Positions 8,895 through 21,729 of a DNA stretch of 64,000 nucleotides are shown in pieces; the first letter of the stretch is position 1; each line of letters opens with the position of its first letter. This DNA is from Metabacillus indicus LMG 22858 (GTDB lineage Bacteria > Bacillota > Bacilli > Bacillales > Bacillaceae). The notes beneath the pieces were generated by a model that worked only from the letters and a program-made list of their open reading frames with translations, was not told the DNA's origin and did not search any database. The stretch is from NCBI RefSeq assembly GCF_000708755.2, contig NZ_JGVU02000002.1, forward strand, positions 1,302,001 to 1,366,000. The letters run 5' to 3'. The position numbers and the translations under genes were made by a program.

Positions 8895-9566
8895 TTAATA
8901 ATCTGAAGTTGACGTTTCACCATTTACAATGGCAATTCCAGCACTTGCACCGATGCGCGTAGCGCCTGCTTCAACCATAGCCATTGCACCTGCACGGTCA
9001 CGGACTCCGCCTGAAGCTTTAACGCCGATATCAGGGCCTACTGTTTTGCGCATAAGAGCGATGTCTTCTACAGTTGCGCCTCCAGTTGAGAAGCCAGTAG
9101 ATGTTTTAACAAAGTCAGCTCCTGCTTTTACAGAAAGCTCGCATGCTCTGACTTTTTCTTCGTCAGTCAGAAGGCATGATTCAATGATTACCTTCGTAAG
9201 CGCTTTTCCTTTAGCTGCATCGACAACTGCGCGGATGTCACGCTCAACAAGCTCATCGTTTTTGTCTTTTAGGGCACCGATGTTGATGACCATGTCTACT
9301 TCAGTTGCACCTTTTGCAATTGCATCGCCTGTTTCAAATGCTTTCGTTTCAGGAGTAGATGCTCCAAGCGGGAAACCGATTACTGTGCAAACTTTTACTT
9401 CTGTGCCTTTTAGAAGGGCTGCTGCTGTTTCAACCCAAGTCGGGTTTACACAGACAGATGCAAATTTATATTCTTTCGCTTCTGCGCATAATGTTTCGAT
9501 TTGTGATTTAGTTGTTTCAGGCTTTAAAGCCGTATGGTCGATCATACTGCCAATGTTTACTGACAT
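8895..9566 (-). CDS. deoC: Deoxyribose-phosphate aldolase
   Basis: A 223-residue class I aldolase. DeoC cleaves 2-deoxyribose-5-phosphate to glyceraldehyde-3-phosphate and acetaldehyde in deoxynucleoside breakdown. The Schiff-base lysine lies in FVKTSTGF (about residue 150), and the second active-site lysine in [11 protein letters not shown] chose the ATG at 9566 ([14 protein letters not shown]): it has AAGGGG upstream and gives normal family length, whereas a longer frame to 9620 adds an unlikely 18-residue leader. It stands apart from nupC/pdp genes here, so it is probably expressed alone. Confidence 0.95.
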   Translation of the reverse strand: MSVNIGSMIDHTALKPETTKSQIETLCAEAKEYKFASVCVNPTWVETAAALLKGTEVKVCTVIGFPLGASTPETKAFETGDAIAKGATEVDMVINIGALKDKNDELVERDIRAVVDAAKGKALTKVIIESCLLTDEEKVRACELSVKAGADFVKTSTGFSTGGATVEDIALMRKTVGPDIGVKASGGVRDRAGAMAMVEAGATRIGASAGIAIVNGETSTSDY

Positions 9567-9719
9567 ATGTACTACCCCTTTTCCATTATTATAGTCGTCT
9601 GACCTCTTACATCTTATCATTTTTTTGATTGAAATACGAGTACAAGTTTAATTTACACCGGGAAAATAATTATAAACCTGCTTTCGGTAATTCTTTTCAA
9701 TTGGGTTTGTATTTGTACC

Positions 9720-9967
9720 CGCTCCCTTTCGCTCCAGTCACTTGCTTTCCGCGGGGAGTGCCTGAAGCTTCCTCGCTGCGCTTGCGGGATCTTCAGTGCC
9801 CTCTTTATGCCCCAGAAAAGCGGAAGCGCCCGTTTTGCTCCGGCAGTCAGAAAAGAAATCACCCGAAAAGTCCGGTTTTGACTTTTTGGGGGATTTTGTT
9901 CTGACAGAGGAGTTGGGCGCTGGAGCTGGACAAGGAGTCAAGTGCCTTCCGCTGCAGTCCACTGGAG
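9720..9967 (+). repeat. Complete modular repeat element, copy 1 (A-B-C)
   Basis: About 248 bp in the deoC-mtaB gap. The ends read CTCCAGT and ACTGGAG. Module A (about 9720-9814) holds its own hairpin (CTGAAG...CTTCAG). Module B (9815-9932) is the hairpin core beginning GAAAAGCGGAAGCGCCC and ending GAGCTGGACA. Module C carries AAGTGCCTTCCGCTGCAG. Small ORFs across it on both strands are not convincing genes. It is nearly identical to the copy at 14510-14759. The rest of the gap is AT-rich with nothing else recognisable. Confidence 0.85.
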
Positions 9968-10038
9968 TTTTAATTTCGCTCGCTAAAACGTAAGTACTCT
10001 CTAAAATAAAACTTTACTTTTAGGAGCCTTTCAAAAGA

Positions 10039-10080
10039 AAAAAATCCGAACTAAGTAATTCCCAGTTCGGATTTTTCTTT
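10039..10080 (-). terminator. Terminator of the dnaK operon after mtaB
   Basis: AAATCCGAACT / AGTTCGGATTT arms with a T run on the minus strand just after the mtaB stop. Confidence 0.88.
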
Positions 10081-10086
10081 TGCTGT

Positions 10087-11454
10087 TTATGAAATTTGGC
10101 GGACCGCTTCAGCTGTGGTGTCTTCGTCCATGACGCGGACGAATTGTCCTTCTGAGTACGGGTAGCCTGCTTTTGTGATTTTTACTTTTACGATTTTGCC
10201 GACCATTTCTTCAGAAGCCGGGAATACGACTTTCAGATAGTTGTCAGTATATCCTACATAAAGGCCGCTCTCGGGAGATTCTTTGTACTCTTCTTCAGGA
10301 ATGACCTCAAGTACTTCTCCTTCGTAATCTGAAGCATATTCTTTTGCAAGCTGGTCTGACAGTGCAATCAGCTGATGAACGCGTTCGTTTTTAATCTCTT
10401 CGTCCACCTGATCTTCCATTCTTGCAGCAGGTGTTCCGGTACGTTTCGAGTACGGGAATACGTGAAGCTCGGAAAATTTGTGCTCTTTAATAAAGTTGTA
10501 GGTTTCCATGAATTCTTCTTCTGTTTCGCCAGGGAAGCCGACAATGACGTCAGATGTAACAGCAAGGCCCGGCAGCGCTTGTTTCAGACGCGTTAGACGC
10601 TCTGCGAAAAATTCCATTGTGTACTTGCGTCTCATTCTTTTCAGCACTGTGTTAGAAGCGGATTGAATTGGAATGTGCAGATGACGGACAATCTTGTCCG
10701 ACTGATCCAGTACTTCAATCACTTCGTCTGTAATTTGGCTTGCTTCAATAGATGAAATCCGGATGCGTTTCAGTCCTTTTACCCGTGCATCAAGATCGCG
10801 GAGAAGCATCGCAAAGTTGTAATCTTTCATATCTTCGCCGTATCCGCCTGTGTGAATGCCGGTCAGAACAATTTCTTTGTATCCAGCATCAACAAGCTGC
10901 TGAGCCTGATTGATGACTTCCTCAGGGTCACGTGAACGCATGAGTCCGCGTGCCCAAGGAATAATGCAGAATGTGCAGAAGTTATTGCACCCTTCCTGGA
11001 TTTTCAGGGAAGCACGTGTGCGGTCTGTGAAGGCAGGAACGTCCAGTTCTTCATAGACGCGCGCCTTCATGATGTTGCTGACGCCGTTGATTGGCTGTCT
11101 TTCTTTTTTGAACTGCTCGATATAATCAAGCATTTTAATGCGGTCGGATGTTCCAACTACAATATCGACTCCTGGAATAGCCATAATTTCAGCAGGAGAA
11201 GTTTGTGCATAACAGCCGGTTACACAGATGACGCCGTCCGGATTTTTTCTGATGGCGCGGCGGATGACCTGGCGGCTTTTTTTATCGCCCGTATTTGTAA
11301 CGGTGCATGTATTAATAACATATACGTCTGCTTTGCTTTCAAATTCAGACCGCTCATAGCCTGATTCTTTGAACAGCTGCCAGATCGCTTCTGTTTCGTA
11401 ATGATTTACTTTACAGCCAAGTGTATGAAAAGCTACTGTTGGCATGGGATTCAC
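10087..11454 (-). CDS. mtaB: tRNA (N6-threonylcarbamoyladenosine(37)) methylthiotransferase MtaB
   Basis: A 455-residue radical-SAM methylthiotransferase that converts t6A37 to ms2t6A37 in ANN-decoding tRNAs. The N-terminal UPF0004 domain has three cysteines for one cluster (GCK near 14, TCT near 50, GCY near 81). The radical-SAM motif CNNFCTFC is at about 155-162, and the TRAM domain is at the C-terminus (about 380-445). Its start overlaps the end of rsmE by four bases, so it closes the hrcA-grpE-dnaK-dnaJ-prmA-rsmE-mtaB series as in B. subtilis (yqeV). Confidence 0.96.
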   Translation of the reverse strand: MNPMPTVAFHTLGCKVNHYETEAIWQLFKESGYERSEFESKADVYVINTCTVTNTGDKKSRQVIRRAIRKNPDGVICVTGCYAQTSPAEIMAIPGVDIVVGTSDRIKMLDYIEQFKKERQPINGVSNIMKARVYEELDVPAFTDRTRASLKIQEGCNNFCTFCIIPWARGLMRSRDPEEVINQAQQLVDAGYKEIVLTGIHTGGYGEDMKDYNFAMLLRDLDARVKGLKRIRISSIEASQITDEVIEVLDQSDKIVRHLHIPIQSASNTVLKRMRRKYTMEFFAERLTRLKQALPGLAVTSDVIVGFPGETEEEFMETYNFIKEHKFSELHVFPYSKRTGTPAARMEDQVDEEIKNERVHQLIALSDQLAKEYASDYEGEVLEVIPEEEYKESPESGLYVGYTDNYLKVVFPASEEMVGKIVKVKITKAGYPYSEGQFVRVMDEDTTAEAVRQIS

Positions 11455-12206
11455 CTCGATAATTCAAAATGATAGGAAACAGCAGACAAAAGGTATAGAG
11501 GAGCCGTTTCCGTCCTTAAAATTCTTGGCCCAAGTCCGCAAAGGTTGAATCCTGCGGCTGTCAGCTGCTCTGTTTCTTCTTTCGTCAGGCCGCCTTCCGG
11601 TCCAAACACAGCAAGAACCGACTGCCCCGGACTGCACGACTGCAGCACCTTTGCAAGGTTCGACATCTCGCCTGTTTTGGCTGATTCCTCGTAAGCGGCA
11701 ATTTTATAATCATAAGACTCTGAATGTCTTAAAAGCTCTTTAAAACTTTGAGGCTCAGAAACATCGGGAATCACATTCCTGTACGATTGCTCTGAAGCTT
11801 CTTTCACGATCTTTCTCCAGCGGTCCGCTTTCTTGCCTGCTTTTTTTTCATCAAGCTTGACAACGGAACGGGCAGCATTAAAAGGGATAAACGAAGAAGC
11901 ACCAAGCTCAGTGCCCTTTTGGAAAATCCACTCGAGCTTATCCCCTTTAGGCAGCCCGCTCGCAATCGTGACCTTCACAGGCAGTTCATTGTCCGCATCC
12001 TGCCATTCCAGGACAGAACATACAACCGCATCTTCGTGAAGCTCTGCGATTTCACACAGCGCAGAAAAACCGTCTGCTGTACAGCAGACAATTTCATTGC
12101 CGGGCTTCATACGCATGACACGGGAGATGTGATGAACATCGTCTCCCGTGATGGTTATTCTGGATGGACTATTTTCTTTTGTTTCCTCGATAAAATAACG
12201 CTGCAC
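11451..12206 (-). CDS. rsmE: 16S rRNA (uracil(1498)-N3)-methyltransferase
   Basis: A 251-residue SPOUT-class methyltransferase. An N-terminal PUA-like domain (MQRYFIEE start, about residues 1-70) precedes the knotted SAM-binding domain with FGPEGGLTKEE and LGPRILRTETAPL, the RsmE signatures. The start is GTG at 12206 with AAGAGGTG upstream, 13 bases after prmA; a longer frame to 12281 runs back into prmA and lacks a site. RsmE methylates U1498 in the decoding region of 16S rRNA. Confidence 0.95.
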   Translation of the reverse strand: MQRYFIEETKENSPSRITITGDDVHHISRVMRMKPGNEIVCCTADGFSALCEIAELHEDAVVCSVLEWQDADNELPVKVTIASGLPKGDKLEWIFQKGTELGASSFIPFNAARSVVKLDEKKAGKKADRWRKIVKEASEQSYRNVIPDVSEPQSFKELLRHSESYDYKIAAYEESAKTGEMSNLAKVLQSCSPGQSVLAVFGPEGGLTKEETEQLTAAGFNLCGLGPRILRTETAPLYLLSAVSYHFELSR

Positions 12207-12219
12207 CGATGAGCACCTC

Positions 12220-13158
12220 TTATTTTTTTCTGGCGATAAAGGCCACCCAGTCTTCCATGACCACTGTTTCTTCAATCTCAAAACCGGCTTCGATCAGGCC
12301 ATTTCTGACTTCTGCCTTTTTGTTTAGGATAATGCCTGAAGTAATGAATAATCCGTCCTGCTTCAGGATTTGATTGGCGTCACCTGCAAATCTCAGAATG
12401 ACTTCAGCCAAAATATTCGCAACAACAACATCAACCGGCCCTTCGACACCGTTCAGGAGGTTGTTCTGTGTAACCGTGACTGTCTCATGCACTTTGTTGA
12501 GCTTTGTATTAAGCCGTGCCGCATCTACTGCAACCGGATCAAGATCCATTGCCTGTACATGTTTTGCCCCAAGCATTGCGGATGCAATGCTTAGAACGCC
12601 TGAACCGGTACCGACATCGACAACCGTGTCATTTTCTTTTACAGAGCGCTCAAGCGCCTGAATGCATAAAACGGTCGTCGGATGTGTTCCTGTGCCAAAT
12701 GCCATTCCAGGATCAAGCTCAATGATGAGCTCATCCGAATGGACGGGAGTATAGGTTTCCCATGTTGGAACAATTGTGAACCGCTCTGAAATTTTGACAG
12801 GGTGGTAGTACTTCTTCCAGGCTGTAGCCCATTCTTCCTCATTCACTTCACTGATTGATATATCATTCTTCCCTAAATCAATATCATGAATAAGCAGATT
12901 GTTCACAGCTTCTTTAATTTCTTCCACCGTTTCCCCGAGAAAACTGTTTACGGGAAGATATGCTTTAATAATAACACCTTCATCAGGATAATCATCAGAA
13001 TTGAGGTGGTAGATTTCTCCATACACACTTTCGCGCTCTTTTAACAGATCCATCTGATCTTCAATTACGACTCCGCTAGCTCCCGCCTCATGCAGGATAT
13101 TGGAAATCGGCTCAACCGCTTCCTGTGTTGTATGAATACTTAACTCAGACCATTTCAT
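12220..13158 (-). CDS. prmA: Ribosomal protein L11 methyltransferase
   Basis: A 312-residue protein with an N-terminal substrate-recognition domain (about 1-100) and a Rossmann-fold SAM domain. The motif [20 protein letters not shown] is at about residues 177-196 and the NPPY-like motif [10 protein letters not shown] near 240. PrmA trimethylates L11. It lies 20 bases downstream of dnaJ, the conserved Bacillus order. Confidence 0.96.
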   Translation of the reverse strand: MKWSELSIHTTQEAVEPISNILHEAGASGVVIEDQMDLLKERESVYGEIYHLNSDDYPDEGVIIKAYLPVNSFLGETVEEIKEAVNNLLIHDIDLGKNDISISEVNEEEWATAWKKYYHPVKISERFTIVPTWETYTPVHSDELIIELDPGMAFGTGTHPTTVLCIQALERSVKENDTVVDVGTGSGVLSIASAMLGAKHVQAMDLDPVAVDAARLNTKLNKVHETVTVTQNNLLNGVEGPVDVVVANILAEVILRFAGDANQILKQDGLFITSGIILNKKAEVRNGLIEAGFEIEETVVMEDWVAFIARKK

Positions 13159-13178
13159 TCTACCAGCTCCACTTCTGT

Positions 13179-14294
13179 TTATTCACCCTTGAAAGCACGT
13201 TTCACTTTATCAAAAAAACTTTCTTCATGCTCATCCGGTCTGCCGCCGCTCATTTCAGCAAATTCGCGCAGCAGTTCTTTTTGTTTTTCATTAATATTAG
13301 TAGGTGTAAGCACCCGGATAACAATGTGCTGATCTCCCTGGCCATAGCCGCGCACATTCGCGACGCCTTTGCCCTTCATGCGGAATTTGGTGCCCGTTTG
13401 TGTACCTGCAGGCACCTTCAGCTTCACTTTGCCGTGAAGGGTCGGAACCTCAATTTCATCTCCAAGAGCAGCCTGTGCAAATGTCAGAGGCATTTCGCAG
13501 TAGATGTCATCGCCGTTGCGTTCGAAAAACTCATGAGGCCTTACATTAAAGACAACATAAAGGTCTCCTGCTGGACCGCCGTTTACGCCTGGCTCACCCT
13601 GTCCGGATACTCTCAGCTGCTGGCCGTCATCAACACCGGCAGGAATCTTAACCGAGATTTTCTTGCGCTTCTGCACTTTTCCGGCTCCGCCGCATGTTGA
13701 ACATTTGTGTTTGATTTGTTTGCCTGTCCCGCTGCAGTAATGACATACTCTGCGGTTGACAATTCTTCCAAATGGCGTGTTCTGTTCAACGTTCAGCTGG
13801 CCTGAACCGCTGCAGTGCGAACAGGTTTCAGGTTTTGTTCCGGGCTTGGCTCCGGATCCGTCACACGTGTCACATGTTTCTTCTCGCGGAATTTCGATGG
13901 TTGTTTCTTTGCCGAATACAGCTTCTTCAAAGGCAATCGTCATTGTATACTGCAGGTCTGCACCCTGTCTCGGCGCATTAGGGTCGCGTCTTCTTCCGCC
14001 TCCGAAAATAGAGCTGAAGATATCGTCAAAACCGCCGAATCCTCCGCCAAAGTCAGAACCGCCAAAGCCCTGATTTGGATCAGCATGGCCGAATTGATCG
14101 TATTGAGCCCGTTTTTGGTCGTCAGAAAGGACTTCGTATGCTTCTGTAATTTCTTTAAATTTATCTGAAGCGTCTGCTTCTTTGTTAATATCAGGATGAT
14201 ATTTTTTTGACAGCTTGCGGTACGCTTTTTTCATCTCATCCTTAGACGCGCTCTTACTTACTCCAAGCACTTCATAGTAATCACGCTTGCTCAT
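13179..14294 (-). CDS. dnaJ: Chaperone DnaJ
   Basis: A 371-residue type I Hsp40. The J domain (residues 1-70) has the HPD motif (KKYHPDINK). A Gly/Phe-rich linker follows (about 75-105), then four CxxCxGxG zinc-binding repeats ([32 protein letters not shown] at about 145-210) and the C-terminal substrate domains. It stimulates the DnaK ATPase and delivers substrates. Unusually, 567 bp with a terminator and an inserted repeat separate it from dnaK, so it may depend less on the CIRCE promoter than in relatives. Confidence 0.97.
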   Translation of the reverse strand: MSKRDYYEVLGVSKSASKDEMKKAYRKLSKKYHPDINKEADASDKFKEITEAYEVLSDDQKRAQYDQFGHADPNQGFGGSDFGGGFGGFDDIFSSIFGGGRRRDPNAPRQGADLQYTMTIAFEEAVFGKETTIEIPREETCDTCDGSGAKPGTKPETCSHCSGSGQLNVEQNTPFGRIVNRRVCHYCSGTGKQIKHKCSTCGGAGKVQKRKKISVKIPAGVDDGQQLRVSGQGEPGVNGGPAGDLYVVFNVRPHEFFERNGDDIYCEMPLTFAQAALGDEIEVPTLHGKVKLKVPAGTQTGTKFRMKGKGVANVRGYGQGDQHIVIRVLTPTNINEKQKELLREFAEMSGGRPDEHEESFFDKVKRAFKGE

Positions 14295-14509
14295 AATTGC
14301 TCACTCCCGAATTCTCACATAAAGTAAATTGTATCACTCGATTTGGCATGATTGCAAGATAATGTTTGTGGGGGTCATTCTGTACCTATACATTATTCTT
14401 GGCAGCTGAAAGTGTCTTTGTTTCTCAATAAAAAATGAACACCTTGTCAGCACGCGCTCTTTGCAGATTGAAGATTGCTTTCGCATAGAGTGCTGTTTTT
14501 GCAATCGTA

Positions 14510-14759
14510 CCCGTTCCTTTCCGCTCCAGTCACAAGATTACCGCGGGGAGTGCCTGAAGCTTCCTCGCTGCGCTTGCGGGATCTTCAGTGCCCTCTTTAT
14601 GCCCCAGAAAAGCGGAAGTGCCCGTTTTGCTCCAGCAGTCAGATAAGAAATCACCCGAAAAGTCCGGGTTTGACTTTTTGGGGGATTTTGTTCTGACAGA
14701 GGAGTTGGGCGCTGCAGCTGGACAAGGAGGCAAGTGCCTTCCGCTGCAATCCACTGGAG
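14510..14759 (+). repeat. Complete modular repeat element, copy 2, between dnaK and dnaJ
   Basis: Same A-B-C structure and orientation as the element at 9720-9967, with only scattered differences. The hairpin core is 14607-14724. It lies inside the heat-shock operon between dnaK and dnaJ. The adjoining 14295-14509 is AT-rich with no gene visible. Confidence 0.85.
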
Positions 14760-14811
14760 TTTGACGGATTCACACTAAAGCAACATTATCTGCGAAAAGA
14801 GCCTCATCAAA

Positions 14812-14845
14812 AAAAGCCAAAGTCAAGACAAGCCTGACTTTGACT
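14812..14845 (-). terminator. Terminator after dnaK
   Basis: On the minus strand AAAGTCAGGCTTGTCTTGACTTT forms a 7-bp stem followed by GGC and a long T run. It lies just after the dnaK stop and upstream of the inserted repeat. Confidence 0.75.
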
Positions 14846-14861
14846 TTCGGGATGGCGACAT

Positions 14862-17313
<2,452 letters not shown>

Positions 17314-17398
17314 TTTCTTTCACCTCCCTTAAAGGATAAACATCATGGAAAGGAGCGGAAAACGGTTTTTCCGCTCTCTTACAATATGGACAATTGTT

Positions 17399-18427
17399 TT
17401 ACGAGTGATACAAATTTGTCAGCGCCTTGGACATGTCTTTTGTCACTCTCTGCAGCAGGCTGATAACCCGCGAATATTCCATTCTCGTCGGGCCAAGCAC
17501 GGCAATGCGGCCGATCTGCCTGTTGTCAACGGAGTAGGTTGCGGTGATCAGGCTGCAGTTTTCCATTGCGATATTTTCATTCTCTTTGCCAATTTTAATT
17601 GTTATGCCTGAATCGTTGGCATTTAAAATATTGTATAGTTCCTGTTCCTGTTCAATCATCGTAAGCAGCGTTCTGACCCTTGAGATGTCATTGAATTCAG
17701 GCTGACTGAGCATGTTTGTCTTTCCGCCGAAATAGATCTTTTCATTGCTGTTCAGCGTAAACGTTCCAGTAAGCACCTTCATGACAGCGTCATAATTCTG
17801 GATATGATTTTTCAGGAGACTGACGATTTCTTTATAGATTTTGTCATGCAGCTCCACAATCGGCACATTAAAGAGCCTCTCATTTAAAATATTGACCATC
17901 TTCTCAATATCCTGGGGAGCTATGCTTTCGGGAAACGAAATCGTTCTGTTCTCTACATGTCCGGTATTTGTCACGATAATGGCAACAGCCGTATCGTCAT
18001 TGATTGGAACGATCTGAATGCGCTTGAGCCGGTTTTCGTTCACCTTTGGACCGAGAATAATCGATGTATAGTTTGTCAGATCCGATAAGATCTGCGCAGA
18101 TTTCTGAACGACTTTTTCAAGTTCAAATATACGTTCTGCAAACACAGATTTAATTGTGACAACATCCATATTCGATAGCTTCTGCGGTGCAAGAAGGTTG
18201 TCGACATAGTAGCGGTACCCCTTTTCAGAAGGAACTCTTCCAGAGGAACTATGTGTTTTCTCAATAAACCCCATATCTTCAAGATCGGCCATCTCATTGC
18301 GGATGGTAGCCGAACTGAACGTGATCGAATCCTTTTTGGACAAGGTCCTTGAGCCTACAGGCTGTGCAGACTGAATAAAATCATCCACAATGACCTGAAG
18401 GATTAAAAGCTGACGATCTGTTAGCAT
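17399..18427 (-). CDS. hrcA: Heat-inducible transcription repressor HrcA
   Basis: A 342-residue repressor beginning [17 protein letters not shown] chose the ATG at 18427 because AGAGGTGA precedes it and it matches the family start; a frame to 18448 would begin inside the operator. The N-terminal winged helix (about 1-75) binds CIRCE, and a GAF-like middle and dimer domains follow. HrcA represses its own operon and depends on GroE for activity. It is the first gene of the dnaK operon. Confidence 0.97.
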   Translation of the reverse strand: MLTDRQLLILQVIVDDFIQSAQPVGSRTLSKKDSITFSSATIRNEMADLEDMGFIEKTHSSSGRVPSEKGYRYYVDNLLAPQKLSNMDVVTIKSVFAERIFELEKVVQKSAQILSDLTNYTSIILGPKVNENRLKRIQIVPINDDTAVAIIVTNTGHVENRTISFPESIAPQDIEKMVNILNERLFNVPIVELHDKIYKEIVSLLKNHIQNYDAVMKVLTGTFTLNSNEKIYFGGKTNMLSQPEFNDISRVRTLLTMIEQEQELYNILNANDSGITIKIGKENENIAMENCSLITATYSVDNRQIGRIAVLGPTRMEYSRVISLLQRVTKDMSKALTNLYHS

Positions 18428-18441
18428 TATCATCACCTCTG

Positions 18442-18468
18442 TTAGCACTCTGTATGTGTGAGTGCTAA
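18442..18468. promoter_or_regulatory. CIRCE operator
   Basis: TTAGCACTC, a 9-base spacer and GAGTGCTAA form a perfect match to the HrcA-binding inverted repeat. It lies between the promoter and the hrcA start, so HrcA would repress the whole hrcA-grpE-dnaK operon. Confidence 0.97.
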
Positions 18469-18479
18469 ATCTATAATAA

Positions 18480-18508
18480 AAAGTATCAAATCACTCGTGA
18501 AATGTCAA
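18480..18508 (-). promoter_or_regulatory. Sigma-A promoter of the hrcA operon
   Basis: TTGACA (18503-18508), a 17-base spacer and TACTTT (18480-18485) on the minus strand; the start point would fall at the edge of CIRCE. Confidence 0.82.
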
Positions 18509-18570
18509 TTATTTAGACGAAATTCTCATGCCAGATCAGGCAAAAATACAAAGAGGAAGAAAAGAACTGA

Positions 18571-19728
18571 TTACTGTCCGTCCTTTTCAGGAATAACCCC
18601 TAAAAACGCCTGGAACACTTCGTTTCCAAGAAGCTTGCCCTTGTGTGTGAGCGAGAGGAAGTCTCCGTTTTCTTCAATCAGTCCATTAGCAATCTGTTCC
18701 TTTATCTGCTGTCCAAAAACCTGCTCCATGCGCATGCCAAATTTTTCATAAAACCTGGCACGGCTCACTCCGGCGGATTTTCTCAGCCCAAGAAACATTT
18801 CTTCTTCCATTGCTTCCGCTTTAGACACGATGTGCTCACTCGTATACGGAAATCCTTCTTCTTCAACTAAAGACATGTATTTTTTCAGCGGTCCTGCATT
18901 GGCACGGCGTACTCCGCCTCCATAGCTATGGGCGCCTGCACCGATTCCGAAATACTCTTCATTGTTCCAGTACGTCAGATTATGCATGCTTTCATAACCG
19001 GGCTTTGCAAAATTGCTGATTTCATACTGTGCGAAACCGTGCTTGTCCATTTCCTCCATTAGCAGCTCATACATGGCTGCCTCTTCTTCCTGAGGAGGAA
19101 GAAGAAGTTTTCCTTTGGACATTAAATTATAGAAAACGGTTTTAGGCTCCACGATCAGCGAATAGGACGAATAGTGCTGAACATCAAGACTGAACGCTGT
19201 GTGAAGGGTTTCTTTAAAATCATCCATCGTCTGCCCGGGCAATCCATACATTAAGTCAATGCTGATATTGTCAAAGCCCGCTTTTTCTGCAAGGCCAATT
19301 GTTTTCATCACATCTTCAGACCTGTGGCTGCGGCCTATTTTTTCAAGCAGCCTGTCATTAAACGTCTGCACGCCAAAGCTCAGTCTGTTTACTCCAAGTT
19401 CTTTCATGATTTTCAGTTTTTCCAAGGAGACTTCACCGGGATTTGCTTCTGCAGCATATTCATGAAGACCTCCAACCGGAAATTCTTCAGCAATGGACGT
19501 AAGCAGCTTCTCCATCTGAAACTCATTCAGGGCTGTCGGTGTGCCGCCGCCTATAAAGATGGTTTTAAGTCGGTCTGCCGGTGTTTTTTTTACTGTGTTT
19601 TTCATTTCCTTGTGCATGCTGTCCAAATACTCATCTACAGGCTGATTTTTTAAAAAGACTTTATTAAAATCGCAGTAGTGACAGATTTGTTCGCAGAATG
19701 GAATATGAAAATATGCTGCCTGAACCAT
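18571..19728 (-). CDS. hemW: HemW-type radical SAM protein (heme chaperone)
   Basis: A 385-residue radical-SAM protein with CEQICHYCDF near residue 15, in which CxxxCxxC binds the 4Fe-4S cluster, GGGTPT near 65 and a C-terminal HemN domain. The fourth cluster cysteine position of true coproporphyrinogen oxidase HemN is absent (CDF, not CxC), which fits HemW. I chose the ATG at 19728 with AAGGTGA upstream, 3 codons inside the longest frame. It lies between lepA and hrcA, as in B. subtilis. Confidence 0.92.
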   Translation of the reverse strand: MVQAAYFHIPFCEQICHYCDFNKVFLKNQPVDEYLDSMHKEMKNTVKKTPADRLKTIFIGGGTPTALNEFQMEKLLTSIAEEFPVGGLHEYAAEANPGEVSLEKLKIMKELGVNRLSFGVQTFNDRLLEKIGRSHRSEDVMKTIGLAEKAGFDNISIDLMYGLPGQTMDDFKETLHTAFSLDVQHYSSYSLIVEPKTVFYNLMSKGKLLLPPQEEEAAMYELLMEEMDKHGFAQYEISNFAKPGYESMHNLTYWNNEEYFGIGAGAHSYGGGVRRANAGPLKKYMSLVEEEGFPYTSEHIVSKAEAMEEEMFLGLRKSAGVSRARFYEKFGMRMEQVFGQQIKEQIANGLIEENGDFLSLTHKGKLLGNEVFQAFLGVIPEKDGQ

Positions 19729-19745
19729 ATTTCTCACCTTCTAAT

Positions 19746-19775
19746 AAAGAAGCCGCAGTACACGACTGCGGCAGT
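19746..19775 (-). terminator. Hairpin between lepA and hemW
   Basis: GCCGCAGT and ACTGCGGC arms around CGTGT, followed on the minus strand by only a weak T-rich tail. It may reduce rather than stop read-through from lepA into hemW. Confidence 0.55.
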
Positions 19776-19824
19776 AGTTTTTTCTTACAATATCACAGAT
19801 TTCCGGGGACTCAAAATCATTTGA

Positions 19825-21651
19825 TTAGTTGTCATCCATTTTGAGGACCGCCATGAAGGCTTCCTGCGGAACTTCAACAGAACCAACCGTTTTCATCCGC
19901 TTTTTACCTTCTTTTTGCTTCTCAAGAAGCTTACGCTTACGTGAGATATCCCCTCCGTAGCACTTGGCAAGAACGTTTTTGCGCATCGCTTTAATCGTCG
20001 AGCGCGCAACAACCTTCTGTCCAATTGCCGCCTGAATCGGAACTTCGAACTGCTGGCGGGGAATCAGTTCTTTCAGTTTTTCAACAATGATTTTCCCGCG
20101 GTCATAGGCCGAGTCTTTATGCACAATGAACGAAAGGGCATCAATTTTTTCGTTATTTAACAGAATATCCATTTTCACAAGCTTGGATGCTTTGTATCCA
20201 ATCAGCTCGTAATCAAAAGAGGCATATCCTTTTGTATTGGATTTGAGCTGGTCGAAGAAGTCATAGACAATCTCTGAAAGCGGCAGCTCATAAATAATGC
20301 TGACACGGTTCTCATCAAGATACTGCATGTCAATGAAATTGCCGCGCTTAATCTGGCAAAGCTCCATAACCGCTCCAACGTAATCGTTCGGCACCATAAC
20401 GGTTGCTTTTACATACGGTTCCTCGATCCGGTCAATCTTCTGCGGATCAGGCAGGTTTGACGGATTGTCAACACGGACATCCGATCCGTCTGTCAGGAAA
20501 ACATTATAAATAACACTCGGTGCAGTTGTGATCAGGTCGATTTTAAATTCGCGTTCGATCCGCTCCTGGATAATCTCCATATGAAGGAGGCCAAGGAATC
20601 CGCAGCGGAAGCCGAAACCAAGTGCCTGTGACGTTTCCGGCTCAAATTGCAGGGCAGAATCATTCAGCTCAAGCTTTTCAAGCGCTTCGCGAAGGTCATT
20701 GTATTTTGCTGTATCAATCGGGTAAAGTCCGCAGTATACCATTGGATTCAGTTTCCGGTAGCCCGGAAGCGCCTCAACGGCACTGTTTTTTGCATCCGTA
20801 ATGGTATCACCGACACGTGTGTCTCCCACGTTTTTAATGGCAGCCGTTAAAAAACCTACGTCTCCGACATTCAGTTCGTCCATGAGTACAGGTTTTGGCG
20901 TAAATACGCCGACTTCTGTCACTTCAAACTCTTTGCCTGTTGCCATCATTTTGATTTTCTGTCCGACTTTGACGGTTCCCTCTACAACACGGATGTAAGC
21001 AACTACACCGCGGTATGCATCATAAAGCGAGTCAAAGATCAGAGCTTTAAGAGGAGCTTCAGGGTCTCCTTGTGGAGCCGGAACCTTCTCAACAACCTGC
21101 TCCAGAATTTCTTCAATACCGATGCCAGCTTTAGCTGAAGCAAGAACAGCCTCTGAGGCGTCAAGTCCAATCACATCTTCAATCTCCTGACGCACACGCT
21201 CAGGGTCTGCGCTCGGAAGATCAATCTTGTTGATTATCGGCAAAATCTCAAGATCATTGTCAAGCGCCAAATAAACGTTTGCCAGCGTCTGAGCTTCAAT
21301 ACCCTGGGCTGCATCTACAACAAGAACCGCACCTTCGCACGCAGCAAGGCTTCGGGATACCTCGTATGTAAAGTCAACATGTCCCGGGGTATCGATCAAA
21401 TGGAAGATGTACTCTTCCCCGTCTTTTGCTTTATATCGCAGCTGAACAGCATTAAGTTTGATCGTAATGCCGCGTTCCCGCTCAAGGTCCATTGAGTCAA
21501 GAAGCTGATTTTTCATTTCTCTCTGAGTCAAAGCAGACGTCTTCTCAAGAATCCGGTCGGCTAGCGTTGACTTCCCATGGTCAATATGAGCAATGATTGA
21601 GAAGTTGCGGATCTTGGACTGCCTCTTTAATTTATCGTCTTTATTCATCAT
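19825..21651 (-). CDS. lepA: Elongation factor 4 (LepA)
   Basis: A 608-residue translational GTPase. G1 AHIDHGKST is at residues 21-29, G3 DTPGHVD near 88 and G4 NKID near 142, followed by domains II, III, V and the unique C-terminal domain ([17 protein letters not shown]). It lacks the EF-G domain IV, as LepA should. It acts on ribosomes in initiation or back-translocation. The upstream gap is repeat-rich; a TATAAT-like -10 lies about 35 bases before the start. Confidence 0.97.
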   Translation of the reverse strand: MMNKDDKLKRQSKIRNFSIIAHIDHGKSTLADRILEKTSALTQREMKNQLLDSMDLERERGITIKLNAVQLRYKAKDGEEYIFHLIDTPGHVDFTYEVSRSLAACEGAVLVVDAAQGIEAQTLANVYLALDNDLEILPIINKIDLPSADPERVRQEIEDVIGLDASEAVLASAKAGIGIEEILEQVVEKVPAPQGDPEAPLKALIFDSLYDAYRGVVAYIRVVEGTVKVGQKIKMMATGKEFEVTEVGVFTPKPVLMDELNVGDVGFLTAAIKNVGDTRVGDTITDAKNSAVEALPGYRKLNPMVYCGLYPIDTAKYNDLREALEKLELNDSALQFEPETSQALGFGFRCGFLGLLHMEIIQERIEREFKIDLITTAPSVIYNVFLTDGSDVRVDNPSNLPDPQKIDRIEEPYVKATVMVPNDYVGAVMELCQIKRGNFIDMQYLDENRVSIIYELPLSEIVYDFFDQLKSNTKGYASFDYELIGYKASKLVKMDILLNNEKIDALSFIVHKDSAYDRGKIIVEKLKELIPRQQFEVPIQAAIGQKVVARSTIKAMRKNVLAKCYGGDISRKRKLLEKQKEGKKRMKTVGSVEVPQEAFMAVLKMDDN

Positions 21652-21729
21652 AATCGTTCTATCACTCCTACTAAACTGGCCAATGCACTAACTTTGATTA
21701 TAACAATAGGGGGGGGAACATTCAACACC

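Noticed and set aside
8929-9594. 221-codon plus-strand ORF opposite deoC
   Set aside because: It mirrors deoC in another frame, is Ser/Ala/Pro-rich without domains, and has no upstream site.
9629-9993. ORFs on both strands across the repeat element as genes
   Set aside because: The same frames recur in the copy at 14510, shift with small differences, and have no ribosome-binding site; they follow from the repeat sequence.
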